DNA of 18,539 nt from JABFRZ01 sp031413955 (GCA_031413955.1 JANOGB010000566.1:1-18539); one strand, 5' to 3'. Counted from the stretch's first letter, positions 9,338-17,040 are shown. Program-made: numbers and translations. Notes: a model not told the origin generated them from the sequence alone.

Positions 9338-10047
9338 TGAGGGACGGCGCGCGCGGGCGCTGGCGGCCGTTCGTGGCCCTCGCGCTCGCGCTGACGGGCG
9401 TGGCGGCGCTCTACTTCGTCGTCTGGCCGCTGCGTGAGCGCCTGGGCGAGTTCGTCGAGCGGGCGCGCTCGCTCGACGACGGCTACGTGTTCCTCTTCGC
9501 CGCGCTGTACCTGCCCTTCTGCGTGCTGGTCCTGCCCGGCACCTGGGTCACGATCTTCTGCTGCCTGGTGTTCGGCTTCTGGCCGACTTTTCCGGCCATC
9601 GTGCTGGCCAGCAACCTCGGGGCACAGCTCGCCTTCCTGCTCGGACGCACGCTGCTGCGCGCACGCGTGCACGCCTCGCTCGCGGCCCGGCCGAAGCTCG
9701 GCGCGGTCGAGCGCGCCATCGGCGAGGAGAGCTTTCGCCTGGTGTTCCTGCTGCGTCTGACACCGCTCGTCCCGTTCAACGCGCTCAATTACTTGCTGGG
9801 CGTGACGCTTATCCGCTTCGGCCCCTACGCGCTGGCGACGTTTCTCGGGATGCTGCCGGGAACGGCGTTGAACTGCTACACGCTCGCGGGCGTGCGCGAC
9901 CTCGCGCCGATCCTGGCCGGCGACCTGCCGCCCGATCCGCTGGGCCTGGCCGGACTCGTGGCGCGCATCGTGCTGACCGTGGTCGCGAGCTGGCTCGTCG
10001 CCCGGCGTGCGCGCGCGGTCTTGCAGTCCTCCATGAGCCGGGGCTGA
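9337..10047 (+). CDS. TVP38/TMEM64 (VTT domain) membrane protein
   Basis: A 236-residue integral membrane protein of the TVP38/TMEM64, SNARE-associated/VTT family, related to DedA. The best marks are LPGTWVTIFCCLVFGFWP (about 68-85, the first re-entrant/TM region) and FRLVFLLRLTPLVPFNALNY (about 133-152), which matches the family's R-x-x-P-x-x-P-F-N-x-x-N-Y signature. An N-terminal TM lies at about 12-31 and a last one at about 208-225, ending in basic residues. Family members are thought to move lipids or act in envelope homeostasis; the exact substrate is unknown. The ATG shares one base with the transketolase stop. The functional link between the two is unclear and may be only translational coupling. 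Dap-pathway dapD converges from the other strand 25 nt downstream. Confidence 0.9.
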
Positions 10048-10072
10048 CTCCGTCGCGGGCGAGGTCGCGCCT

Positions 10073-10852
10073 TCAGCGCAACGCCTCTTCGAGCGCGACC
10101 TTCGCTTCGGTCTGCTCGTCGCGGTACTTGACGATCAACGCACAGGCGACATGCAGGTGGCGGTGCGTGGCCCACAGGTCGTAGGGCCGCTGCTGGGTGA
10201 CGGGGCGGCTGCCGGGCACGACGACCGCGCCGGCCGGGATCTCGAGCGGGAGCTCGCTCGTGCCGGCGAGCTCACACTGGTTCACCAGGTCGTAAACGCG
10301 CGTCGAAGCGGTCAGGATCACGCCCGCGCCGAGCACCGCGCGTCTGCGCACGAGCACACCCTCGTAGAGACCGCACTGGCCGCCGACCAGGACCTCGTCC
10401 TCGACGATCACCGGACGCGCGCCGGTCGGCTCGAGCACGCCGCCGATCTGCGCCCCGGCCGAGACGTGCACGCGCGTACCGATCTGGGCGCAGGAGCCGA
10501 CCAGCGCGTGGCTGTCGATCAGCGTGCCGGCGCCCAGGTACGCGCCGATGTTCACGTAGCACGGCGGCATCAGCACGCAGCCGGAGGCCACGAAGGCTCC
10601 GCGGCGCACGGCCGATCCGCCCGGGACCAGGCGCACGCCCGGCTCCAGGGCGCGCACGCCGAACTTGTCCACGAAGGGCCACAGCTCGCGCTGCTCGCCG
10701 ACCGCGCTCGCAGTGCGGGTGCGGAAGAGCGCGAGGATCGCCTCCTTGACCCAGGCGTTGACGCGCCAGGAGCCGCCCGCCAGCGGCTCGGCGGCGCGGA
10801 CCTCGCCGGCCTCCAGCGCGGCGATCAGCTCGTCGCCCTTCCATTCGCGCAT
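10073..10852 (-). CDS. dapD: 2,3,4,5-tetrahydropyridine-2,6-dicarboxylate N-succinyltransferase (DapD)
   Basis: Adds a succinyl group from succinyl-CoA to tetrahydrodipicolinate in the diaminopimelate/lysine pathway (cytoplasm). It is 259 residues, slightly below the usual 270-280. The N-terminal helical part contains the DapD-typical VNAWVKEAILALF (about 31-43). The C-terminal half is a left-handed beta helix of hexapeptide repeats with family motifs VLMPPCYVNIGAYLGAGTLID, VGSCAQIG, GGVLEP and EDEVLVGGQCGLYEGV. The closing VVVPGSRPV strand matches the family. Start 10852 is 22 nt from the divergent deformylase-like gene, so their promoters must overlap or lie inside each other; an imperfect palindrome (CCGCTAGGTTAGCGCGG at 10858-10874) fills the gap. 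The M20 deacylase 0.6 kb away may be the pathway's desuccinylase. Confidence 0.93.
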   Translation of the reverse strand: MREWKGDELIAALEAGEVRAAEPLAGGSWRVNAWVKEAILALFRTRTASAVGEQRELWPFVDKFGVRALEPGVRLVPGGSAVRRGAFVASGCVLMPPCYVNIGAYLGAGTLIDSHALVGSCAQIGTRVHVSAGAQIGGVLEPTGARPVIVEDEVLVGGQCGLYEGVLVRRRAVLGAGVILTASTRVYDLVNQCELAGTSELPLEIPAGAVVVPGSRPVTQQRPYDLWATHRHLHVACALIVKYRDEQTEAKVALEEALR

Positions 10853-10874
10853 CGTGCCGCTAGGTTAGCGCGGG

Positions 10875-11432
10875 ATGAACGCCGCGACGACTTCCGCGCC
10901 GGAGGAGATCCTGCAGCTCGGCGACCCGCGCCTGCGCTGGCCTTCGAAGCCCGTGCCCGATGCGCGCGCGGCGGGCGTGCGCGTGGTGCTGGCGCGCATG
11001 CACGAGATGCTGGCCGACTTCCGCGCCGCGCGCGGCTTCGGCCGCGCGCTGGCGGCCCCGCAGCTCGGCCGGCGCTTGCGCCTGGTGGCCTTCGACCTCG
11101 GGCGCGGGCCGCGCGCGCTGATCAACCCGCGCATCGTCGCGCAGAGCGCCGAGACGTTCACGCTGTGGGACGATTGCCTGTGCTTCCCCGAGCTGCTGGT
11201 GCGCGTACGGCGCGCGCGCTCGATCACGCTCGAGTTCGAGGACGAGGCCGGGCGCGCGCAGCGCTGGAGCGACCTCGCGCCGGCGGAGGCCGAGCTCTTC
11301 CAGCACGAGCTCGACCACCTGGATGGCATCCTGGCCGTGGATCGCGCGGTCGACGCGGAGTCGGTCGTGACGCGCGCCGAGTTCGAGCGCGAACGCGAGC
11401 GCTACACAGCGCTCGTCGCTGGCCCGGATTGA
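10875..11432 (+). CDS. def: Peptide deformylase (divergent motifs I and II)
   Basis: Metal-dependent deformylase fold, 185 residues; classical members remove the formyl group from nascent N-formylmethionine. Motif III is intact: QHELDHLDG gives H144 and H148 as metal ligands and E145 as catalytic acid/base. C101 supplies the third ligand. Motif II is WDDCLCFPE rather than the classical EGCLS, and motif I is GFGRALAAPQ, two residues longer than GxGLAAPQ. The metal site therefore looks functional, but this is a divergent deformylase-like branch whose substrate may differ, and the genome may hold a classical def elsewhere. ATG 10875 lies 22 nt from dapD, divergently. The stop is 10 nt from the convergent M20 gene. 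The gene symbol rests on family only. Confidence 0.82.
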   Translation: MNAATTSAPEEILQLGDPRLRWPSKPVPDARAAGVRVVLARMHEMLADFRAARGFGRALAAPQLGRRLRLVAFDLGRGPRALINPRIVAQSAETFTLWDDCLCFPELLVRVRRARSITLEFEDEAGRAQRWSDLAPAEAELFQHELDHLDGILAVDRAVDAESVVTRAEFERERERYTALVAGPD

Positions 11433-11442
11433 TGCGCACGGG

Positions 11443-12455
11443 TCACGGCCGGGCGAGCAGCTCGCGCGCCGTGCGCTCGTAGTCGCCCACCGCGCGCTCG
11501 AAGGAGTCGCGCGCCAGCTGCTCGTGCGCGGTGTGTGCGCGTCGTCGATCGAACCCGGGCCGTAGAGCAAGCGCGTTCCGAAGCGCGTGAGCCAGGGCGC
11601 GTCGGTGCCGAAGGCCACCACGGGCGCGGCGCTCGCGTGCGCACCCGGCACGTGGAACTCGACCGGCCCGTAGCTCTTCTCGGCCACGAACTCGACAGCT
11701 CCGGTCAGGTGGCGGCGGATGCGCGCCTCGACCGCGCCCGGCTCCTCGACCACGCGCACCATGAGCGCGGCGCTGGCCGCGGGCGCGACCACGTTGGCGG
11801 CCAGGCCGCCCTGGACGAGGCCGAAGTTGATCGTGCCCGGGCCGAAGAGCGGGTGCTCGCCCCAGCTTTCTTCCAGGAGGCGCGCGAGCACGCGCACCAG
11901 CTCGTGGATGGCCGACGGCCCGAGCGGACGCGAGCTGTGCGAGGCGACGCCGTGGGCCTTCAGGGTGCCCTTGAAGACGCCCTTGCCGCCGCGCACGAAG
12001 CGGTTGTCGGTCGGCTCGCCGATGATCGTCCAGCGCGGCTTCCAGCGCTCGCTGGTGGCGCGGTTGGCGTGCTGCGCCCCGCCCCCGTCGGTCTCCTCGC
12101 CGACCGTGAACAGGAACCCGATGCGCCGCTCGCCCGCGCTCAGGAGGCGCCGCGCGGCCTCGATCATCGCCAGCGCCGGCCCCTTCGCGTCGCAGGCGCC
12201 GCGCCCGTGGATGGTCGTGCCCGCGCGGCTCGGCCCGAAGAAGGGCGGCACGGTGTCGAGGTGCGTGCAGAAGACGAGCTCGGGCTCGGCCGCGCGCGCC
12301 AGCACGTTGAAGCGCCCGGCCTCGACCGTCTGGCGCTCGACGTCGAAGCCCAGCGCAACCAGGTGGCGCGCGAGCGCGTCGCCGTAGTCGCCCTCGCGCC
12401 CCGTGACGGAGTCGATCGCGATCCAGTCGCACAGCGTGTCGAGCGCGTCGGGCAT
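11443..12455 (-). pseudogene. M20 family deacylase (DapE/ArgE-like), frameshifted near the C-terminus
   Basis: A zinc-dependent M20 amidohydrolase. Readable residues 1-308 carry every ligand: H65 and D67 (THLDTVPP), D89 (RGACDAKG), E120/E121 (VGEETDGG), E147 (IIGEPTD) and H307 (GPGSIDDAHT). Just after H307 the frame is broken at a GTGTGTG run (11531-11537). Removing two bases restores the expected tail AHEQLARDSFERAVGDYERT and on to the stop at 11443, giving 336 residues. Unrepaired, the frame runs on antisense through the deformylase gene to 10860, which is spurious. Neighbouring dapD favours succinyl-diaminopimelate desuccinylase, but acetylornithine or acetyl-lysine deacetylase is equally compatible with the motifs. 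Sequencing error in the dinucleotide run is a real possibility. Start 12455 is the first ATG before conserved sequence. Confidence 0.85.
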
Positions 12456-12496
12456 CAGGGGACGGCCTGGTTCACGACACGGCGCAGTTCACGGGC

Positions 12497-12534
12497 TGAC
12501 GTGCTCAAGGGATGACGTGCTCAAGGGATGACGT
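12497..12534. repeat. 16-bp tandem repeat over a stop codon
   Basis: TGACGTGCTCAAGGGA occurs at 12497-12512 and again at 12513-12528, then TGACGT begins a third partial unit. The second unit contains the stop codon (TCA at 12521-12523, minus strand) of the upstream DUF1028 gene, so the last codons of that gene are duplicated as untranslated sequence. Slippage is the likely origin. Confidence 0.8.
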
Positions 12535-14023
12535 CGAAGCTGACCACGTTCGATGCGAGCGTGGGACCGGGGCCATAGAACTCCGCGATCCACTCCAGGC
12601 GCAGACCGATCAGTGGCGCGAGCACGCCCGCTGGAACCAGGTAGCTCGCCGCGCCGCGCCCCTCTGCATCCAGCACGCCCGGCGGACCGGGGAAGAAGGG
12701 GCTCACGCCGGGCACCACGAAACGCGCCGCCACGGGCCCGAAGCCGCGCAGCTTGTGCGCGGAGAGACGGGCGAAGAGCCAGAACTTCGCGCCCGCACGC
12801 GCGGGCTGGCTGACGACGAAGGGCACGGGCTCGGGAGCAGAGGCCGAGACGCGGTCCTGGCCGGCGTGTAGCGCTTGCGCGGGGTCGGAGCGCACTTCGA
12901 GGTAGGGATAGAGGGTGGCGCGCACGAGCTCGTCCCGCGCGCGGATCACGAAGCGGTCGACTCCGGTTTCCTTGCCCGCGCGCAGCGTGAACGAGTACTT
13001 CCCGTCGCCGTGGTCGCTCACCGGACCGGGCGTGGAGAGCGCTGGCGCGCCACTCTCGGTGCTGACATCCAGCAGCGCTCCGCCGTGCAGGATCGGCTGT
13101 CCCTCCAGGTCGACGAGCTCGACCGTCACCGTGCGCTCGGTCTGGCCATCGGCCGGGAGCGAAGCGACGGCGTGCACGCGCGAGAGGATCCCGTCGGGGC
13201 GGCCGGCGCGCGCCGCGCGCCAGGTGGCGTAGCGCTCTACGAGCTGGTCGACCGGGTCGGGATCGTCGTGCAGGGCATTGCCACCCTTGACGTTCAGGCG
13301 CAGGTAGTACGGGCCGCTGGCGCAGCTCTCGCCCAGCACGCAGCTCCCGTCGGCGTCGCCCATGCGCGCGAGCAGCAGGAAGCCGACGTGCGCCGACTTC
13401 TCGAAGCCCGGCGGCGGGACGCCGCAGTCGCCGAGCGACTCGGGGATGCACGAGCAGCGCCCGTCGCCGCCCAGCTCGCGCGCCCGCACCATCGCTGCCA
13501 GCACACGCTGTCCGAGGTCGCCGCTGCTCGTGCGCAGCGTGGCCTCGCATTGCGTGATCACGTTCTCGCTCGCCAGGACGTTGCCCTGGATCGCGTAGAC
13601 GATGTCCCCGACCGTGCCGGCCACGCCCTTGCGCGCCTGTCCTGCCTGGCCGCCGGTGTAGGTCACAGGCCCATGCGTGAAGTCCACGATGCCGAACTGG
13701 CGCGTGCGCACGCCCGGATCCTCGGCGCGGATGCGCGTCAGGATCGCCTGGGGCGAGTCCCCGGCCAGGAACCCCTCGAGGATGCGCAACTTGTTCGAGC
13801 CGTCGTCGAGCACGGACTGCGTCACGCCGCCACCGCGTCCCACCAGGATCACGGGCGTCCACTCGGTCAGGTCCACGCGCGGGATACAGGTGGCCGAGGC
13901 GATGCACACCTCGCCCGTGCGCTTGTTCACGGCCACGATCGACCAGGTGGCGCTCGCGCTCGGGCTCCAGGCGAGGAGCGCGAGCAGGACGAGGAAGAAG
14001 CGGCGCGGGCGAGTGGACGTCAT
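12521..14023 (-). CDS. Secreted DUF1028 protein with C-terminal beta domains (paralog A)
   Basis: A 500-residue predicted secreted protein. The signal peptide is TRPRR, a hydrophobic core, then SPSASA cut before T26. The mature end TWSIVAVNKRTGEV is the start of DUF1028 (about 26-255), a family in the N-terminal-nucleophile hydrolase clan, so T26 would be a candidate nucleophile. Family marks include RQFGIVDF, YAIQGNVLAS and ELGGDGRCSC. Residues about 310-400 (LPADGQTERTVTVELVDLEG to YSFTLRAG) resemble an invasin/Big-type Ig-like domain. The last 90 residues (VSPFFPGPPGVLDAEGRG to the end) are another beta module, shared with paralog B. The reaction is unknown for the family. ATG 14044 is an in-frame alternative adding seven residues. 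It is divergent from the MarR gene, 114 nt apart. Confidence 0.88.
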   Translation of the reverse strand: MTSTRPRRFFLVLLALLAWSPSASATWSIVAVNKRTGEVCIASATCIPRVDLTEWTPVILVGRGGGVTQSVLDDGSNKLRILEGFLAGDSPQAILTRIRAEDPGVRTRQFGIVDFTHGPVTYTGGQAGQARKGVAGTVGDIVYAIQGNVLASENVITQCEATLRTSSGDLGQRVLAAMVRARELGGDGRCSCIPESLGDCGVPPPGFEKSAHVGFLLLARMGDADGSCVLGESCASGPYYLRLNVKGGNALHDDPDPVDQLVERYATWRAARAGRPDGILSRVHAVASLPADGQTERTVTVELVDLEGQPILHGGALLDVSTESGAPALSTPGPVSDHGDGKYSFTLRAGKETGVDRFVIRARDELVRATLYPYLEVRSDPAQALHAGQDRVSASAPEPVPFVVSQPARAGAKFWLFARLSAHKLRGFGPVAARFVVPGVSPFFPGPPGVLDAEGRGAASYLVPAGVLAPLIGLRLEWIAEFYGPGPTLASNVVSFDVIP

Positions 14024-14090
14024 GGGAGCGCGGGGGAGACTCATCCCCCAGTGTGCGCGAGGCGCGGCTTGCCGTGCCCCAAGAAAACGC

Positions 14091-14133
14091 TTGACGTTCC
14101 GGCGGCACGCGAGAGAATGCTTAGGACTCCTAA
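14091..14133 (+). promoter_or_regulatory. Promoter and palindromic operator of the marR-protoglobin operon
   Basis: TTGACG (14091-14096, 5 of 6 to the sigma-70 -35 box) is followed after 16 nt by GAGAAT (14113-14118, 4 of 6 to the -10 box). Immediately downstream lies TTAGGA-C-TCCTAA (14121-14133), a perfect 6-bp inverted repeat covering the expected transcription start and ending 4 nt before the MarR ATG. MarR proteins typically bind such short palindromes at their own promoters, so autorepression is the natural reading. It implies a very short leader of about 13 nt. Confidence 0.65.
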
Positions 14134-14137
14134 CTAA

Positions 14138-14779
14138 ATGCCTGCGCCGCCGCCCGCCGACCAGCTCCTGATCGCGCTCGCCAAGCTCGGTCTCGCCCTG
14201 CGTCACGAGGCCTGGCAGCGCGCGCTGCCGCGCGGGCTCAACCCGACCCAGTCCCAGGTCCTCGCCTGTCTCTCGCGGGGCCATGGCCCGCGGCTGGCCG
14301 AACTGGCCCGCGAACTGGGCGTCACCGCCGCCACGACCAGCGACGCGGTCGCGGCGCTGGCGCAGAAAGGGCTTGTACGGAAGAGCCGTGCGGGCGACGA
14401 CGCGCGCGCCTTGCGGCTCGAGCTGAGCGCGGCCGGGAAACGCGAGGCCGCGCGCGCGCGCGAGTGGCCGGAGGCCTTCCTGGCCTCGGCCGGTACGCTC
14501 AGCGACGAGGAGCAGGGCGTGCTCCTGCGCACGCTGACGAAGCTCATCCGGCGCCTGCAGCTCGAGGGCCGCATCCCGGTCGCGCGCATGTGCGCGAGCT
14601 GCCGCTTCTTCCGTCCGCACGCCTACCGCGACGCGGCCCGCCCGCACCACTGCGACTTCGTCGGCGCCGCCTTCGGGGAGCGCGAGCTGCGCCTCGAATG
14701 CGCCGAGCACGTGCCCGCCGAACCCGAGCAAGCCCTGGCCGCTTGGGAGCGCTTCGCTTCTGGCGGCACGACCTCCTGA
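14138..14779 (+). CDS. MarR family transcriptional regulator with four-cysteine tail
   Basis: A 213-residue MarR-type winged-helix regulator. Residues about 10-145 give the fold: helix-turn-helix at LAELARELGVTAATTSDAVAALAQKGLV (55-80) and a wing at RKSRAGDDARALRLEL (81-96). The C-terminus adds a segment unusual for classical MarR: C152-x-x-C155 (MCASCRFFRP), H170/H171-C172 (PHHCDF) and C188 (RLECAEH). Its spacing suits an iron-sulfur cluster or zinc site and could provide redox or NO sensing; that is inference. A TTAGGA-C-TCCTAA palindrome immediately upstream is the likely autoregulatory operator. The protoglobin gene follows after 29 nt, so the pair forms an operon. Start ATG 14138 fits the first helix. 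Only a weak AGGA lies upstream, inside the operator. Confidence 0.92.
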   Translation: MPAPPPADQLLIALAKLGLALRHEAWQRALPRGLNPTQSQVLACLSRGHGPRLAELARELGVTAATTSDAVAALAQKGLVRKSRAGDDARALRLELSAAGKREAARAREWPEAFLASAGTLSDEEQGVLLRTLTKLIRRLQLEGRIPVARMCASCRFFRPHAYRDAARPHHCDFVGAAFGERELRLECAEHVPAEPEQALAAWERFASGGTTS

Positions 14780-14808
14780 CCCGTCCGATCGACCCTTTCA
14801 ACAGAGTC

Positions 14809-15402
14809 ATGACCCCCACTCCGATCCCCGGCTACACGCTCGGCACCTCAGCCGTTTCCCGCTCGCCCGTCAGCCTGTCCGAGCTCGAGCTGCTGAAGAA
14901 GACCCTGCTCTTCGGCCCCGAGGACGTGCAAGCCCTGAAACGTTCGCACGAGATCCTGAAGGAACAGACCGGCGCGATCCTCGATGTCTGGTATGGCTTC
15001 GTCGGCTCTACGCCGCATCTCCTGCAGTTCTTCGCGCACTCGAAGACGAACGAGCCGCAAGGCGCCTACCTCGAGGCCGTGCGCAAGCGCTTCGAGCAGT
15101 GGATCCTCGATACCGCCCGCGCCGACTACGGCCAGGCCTGGCTCGACTATCAGCACGAGATCGGGCTGCGCCACCACCGCACGAAGAAGAACAAGACCGA
15201 CGGCGCGAGTGCGGCCGATATCGTGAGCTTCCGCTATCTGCCTGCGCTGCTCGTCCCGCTCACGACCACGCTACGGCCCTTCCTGGCCAAGAAGGGAAAC
15301 TCGCAGGCCGAGGTCGAAGGGATGCACGCGGCCTGGGTGAAGTCCGTGCTGCTGCAGACGATCCTGTGGAGCCACCCGTACGTGAAGCCCGGAGACTTCT
15401 GA
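14809..15402 (+). CDS. Protoglobin
   Basis: A single-domain haem protein of the protoglobin branch of globins, 197 residues, close to the roughly 195 of the archaeal type protein. Typical segments: ILDVWYGFVGSTPHLLQFF (about 57-75), RKRFEQWILDT (92-102), WLDYQHEIGLRHHRTKKNKTDGA (111-133) and the C-terminal HAAWVKSVLLQTILWSHPY (173-191). The proximal haem ligand should be H122 in GLRHH. There is no attached signalling domain, so it is a stand-alone globin that could bind or detoxify O2, NO or CO rather than a coupled sensor. Co-transcription with a Cys-rich MarR regulator suggests induction by a reactive gas or redox signal. ATG 14809 follows the regulator stop by 29 nt, and a strong intrinsic terminator follows the gene. 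Confidence 0.92.
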   Translation: MTPTPIPGYTLGTSAVSRSPVSLSELELLKKTLLFGPEDVQALKRSHEILKEQTGAILDVWYGFVGSTPHLLQFFAHSKTNEPQGAYLEAVRKRFEQWILDTARADYGQAWLDYQHEIGLRHHRTKKNKTDGASAADIVSFRYLPALLVPLTTTLRPFLAKKGNSQAEVEGMHAAWVKSVLLQTILWSHPYVKPGDF

Positions 15403-15427
15403 GCGCGCCATCCCCCCTCCGGCGCGC

Positions 15428-15464
15428 GGCCGGCGTCTCCAGCTCGGGAGGCGCCGGCCATTTT
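15428..15464 (+). terminator. Intrinsic terminator of the marR-protoglobin operon
   Basis: GGCCGGCG (15428-15435) pairs with CGCCGGCC (15452-15459). The stem extends inward through TCTCC/GGGAGG with one G-T wobble to 13 bp around a 6-nt loop, and ATTTTC follows. It lies 25 nt after the protoglobin stop. It has no T tract on the minus strand, so it works only for the plus strand and stops transcription before it runs antisense into the convergent DUF1028 gene. Confidence 0.85.
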
Positions 15465-15466
15465 CG

Positions 15467-16984
15467 TCAGCGCAGGACCGCGAAGCCGGCCGAGTTCGTG
15501 GCCTCGAACGGCAGGCCGTCGAGGACGAAGCCCGTGAATTCGAGCCGGGCTCCGATCAGGCTCGCGAGAAGCCCGGGCGGCACGTCCAGCGCGCTCTCGT
15601 CTCGCCCGTGTGCGTCGAGCACGAACGGAGCGGCAGGGAAGAACGGGCTCACAGGGATGGGGAGCGGCCGGAAGCCGTGGGGCCGGAGCCCGTCGGCCGG
15701 GTGCGGCTCAGCGGATTGCAGGCGCGCGACGAGCCAGTACGGCGCGTTGGGCTTGTCGCGCCGGTTGACGACGAACTGGACCCTGCCGCCGGCGGCGGCC
15801 GAGAGCGACTCCGTGCCGACATAGAGCTGTGTGTCGAGGCTCGCGATCTCGAGGTGCGGATAGAGGGTCGCCACGACGACGTCGTCCGGATCGCTCGGCG
15901 ACACGTCGGTGATCCGGATCCGGAAGCGGTCGACGCCGGCAAGGGTCCCGGCCGTGAGCGTGAAGGTGTAGCGTCCGTTGCCGAGGTCGGTCACGGCTCC
16001 GACCCGGGCCAGGGCGGGCACGCCGCCGAGCGGGGCGATGTCGACCTGCGCGCCGCCGTGCGTGATGCGCCGGCCGTCCAGGTCGTGCAGCTCGAGGATG
16101 AGGGTGCGCTCGGTGACGCCGTCCGCCGGCAGCGCCTTGACCCGGCCGACGATGGACTGGACGCCGTCGACGCGCCCGACCAGGCGCGCGCGCCAGTTGT
16201 CGTAGCGGCGCTGGAGCGTGAACACCGGATCCGGGTCGTCCACGCCGCCGCGCGAGACGTTCAGATTCAGATAGTAGTCGCCCTGGGCGCAGCCGCGCGT
16301 GTCGTTGCAGCCGCCGTTCGTGTCCCCCACGCGCGCGAGCACGACCACGCCGACGTGCGCCGACTTCACGAAGTTGGGCGGGGGCACGCCGCAGCCCGTG
16401 GGGTCGGCGTTGCTGCAGGAGCAGCGCCCGTCGCCGCCGAGCGCGCGCGCACCCTCCATGGCGGCCATCATCTTCTGCCCCATGTCGCCCTTCTTGGCGC
16501 GGAAAGCCGCCTCGGCCGCGAACACCACCGCGTCGCCGGTCAGGACGTTGCCCTGGATCGCATAGAGGATGTCGCCGACCTGGCCCACGACTCCGGTGGC
16601 GGCCTCGCCGTCGCGCCGGCCGGAGAAGCTCACCGGGGGGCCGGCGAAGTTGACGATGCCGTACTGGCGCGTCTGGTGACCCTGATCCTGGGCCGCGAGC
16701 CGCGCCAGGATCTCGGCCGGGGTCTCCTCCGTGTCGCGAAAACTGGCGAAGATCAGGCGCCGGTTCTGGCCCGTCAGATCGATGAACGACTGCGCCGCGG
16801 CCGCGCCCTCGCCGACGAAGATCACGGGCACGCCGCTCCGCAGGTTGAAGTCGACCAGGCACGTGGCCGAGGCCACGCCGACCTCGCGCGTCTTCAGGTT
16901 GACGCAGACGATCGACCAGGTGGCCGAAGGCTGGGCGGCCAGGAGCAGGAGGCCGAGGAGCGGGCAGAGGGTGCGGCGCAGCAT
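15467..16984 (-). CDS. Secreted DUF1028 protein with C-terminal beta domains (paralog B)
   Basis: A 505-residue paralog of the protein at 12521-14023 with the same domain order. The signal peptide is MLRRTLCPLLGLLLLAAQPSA, cut before T22; the mature protein begins TWSIVCVNLKTREVGVASAT. DUF1028 spans about 22-250 with RQYGIVNF, YAIQGNVLTG and LGGDGRCSCSN. The segment GCGVPPPNFVKSAHVGVVVLARVGD is nearly identical to A. An Ig-like domain (about 305-400, LPADGVTERTLILELHDLDG to YTFTLTAG) and a terminal beta module follow. Paired extra cysteines (CSC, GGCNDTRGC) fit an extracytoplasmic protein. The catalytic role is unproven; T22 is the expected Ntn nucleophile. Its 3' end converges on the protoglobin terminator. 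Upstream lies the long inverted repeat at 17041. ATG 16984 directly precedes the signal peptide. Confidence 0.88.
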   Translation of the reverse strand: MLRRTLCPLLGLLLLAAQPSATWSIVCVNLKTREVGVASATCLVDFNLRSGVPVIFVGEGAAAAQSFIDLTGQNRRLIFASFRDTEETPAEILARLAAQDQGHQTRQYGIVNFAGPPVSFSGRRDGEAATGVVGQVGDILYAIQGNVLTGDAVVFAAEAAFRAKKGDMGQKMMAAMEGARALGGDGRCSCSNADPTGCGVPPPNFVKSAHVGVVVLARVGDTNGGCNDTRGCAQGDYYLNLNVSRGGVDDPDPVFTLQRRYDNWRARLVGRVDGVQSIVGRVKALPADGVTERTLILELHDLDGRRITHGGAQVDIAPLGGVPALARVGAVTDLGNGRYTFTLTAGTLAGVDRFRIRITDVSPSDPDDVVVATLYPHLEIASLDTQLYVGTESLSAAAGGRVQFVVNRRDKPNAPYWLVARLQSAEPHPADGLRPHGFRPLPIPVSPFFPAAPFVLDAHGRDESALDVPPGLLASLIGARLEFTGFVLDGLPFEATNSAGFAVLR

Positions 16985-17040
16985 GAGAAAGAGGGTACCC
17001 GGCCCGGCCGGGGAACGGGTGGAGCGGAACCCGGTTCCGC

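Noticed and set aside
10860..11442. C-terminal extension of the M20 frame running antisense through the deformylase gene
   Set aside because: It arises only because of the frameshift at 11531-11537. The native C-terminus is in another frame and ends at 11443.
12875..14137. 420-codon open frame on the plus strand
   Set aside because: It is the reverse-strand shadow of DUF1028 paralog A.
14464..14808. N-terminal extension of the protoglobin frame
   Set aside because: It overlaps the MarR coding region in another frame and is Arg/Ala-rich noise. The globin starts properly at ATG 14809.
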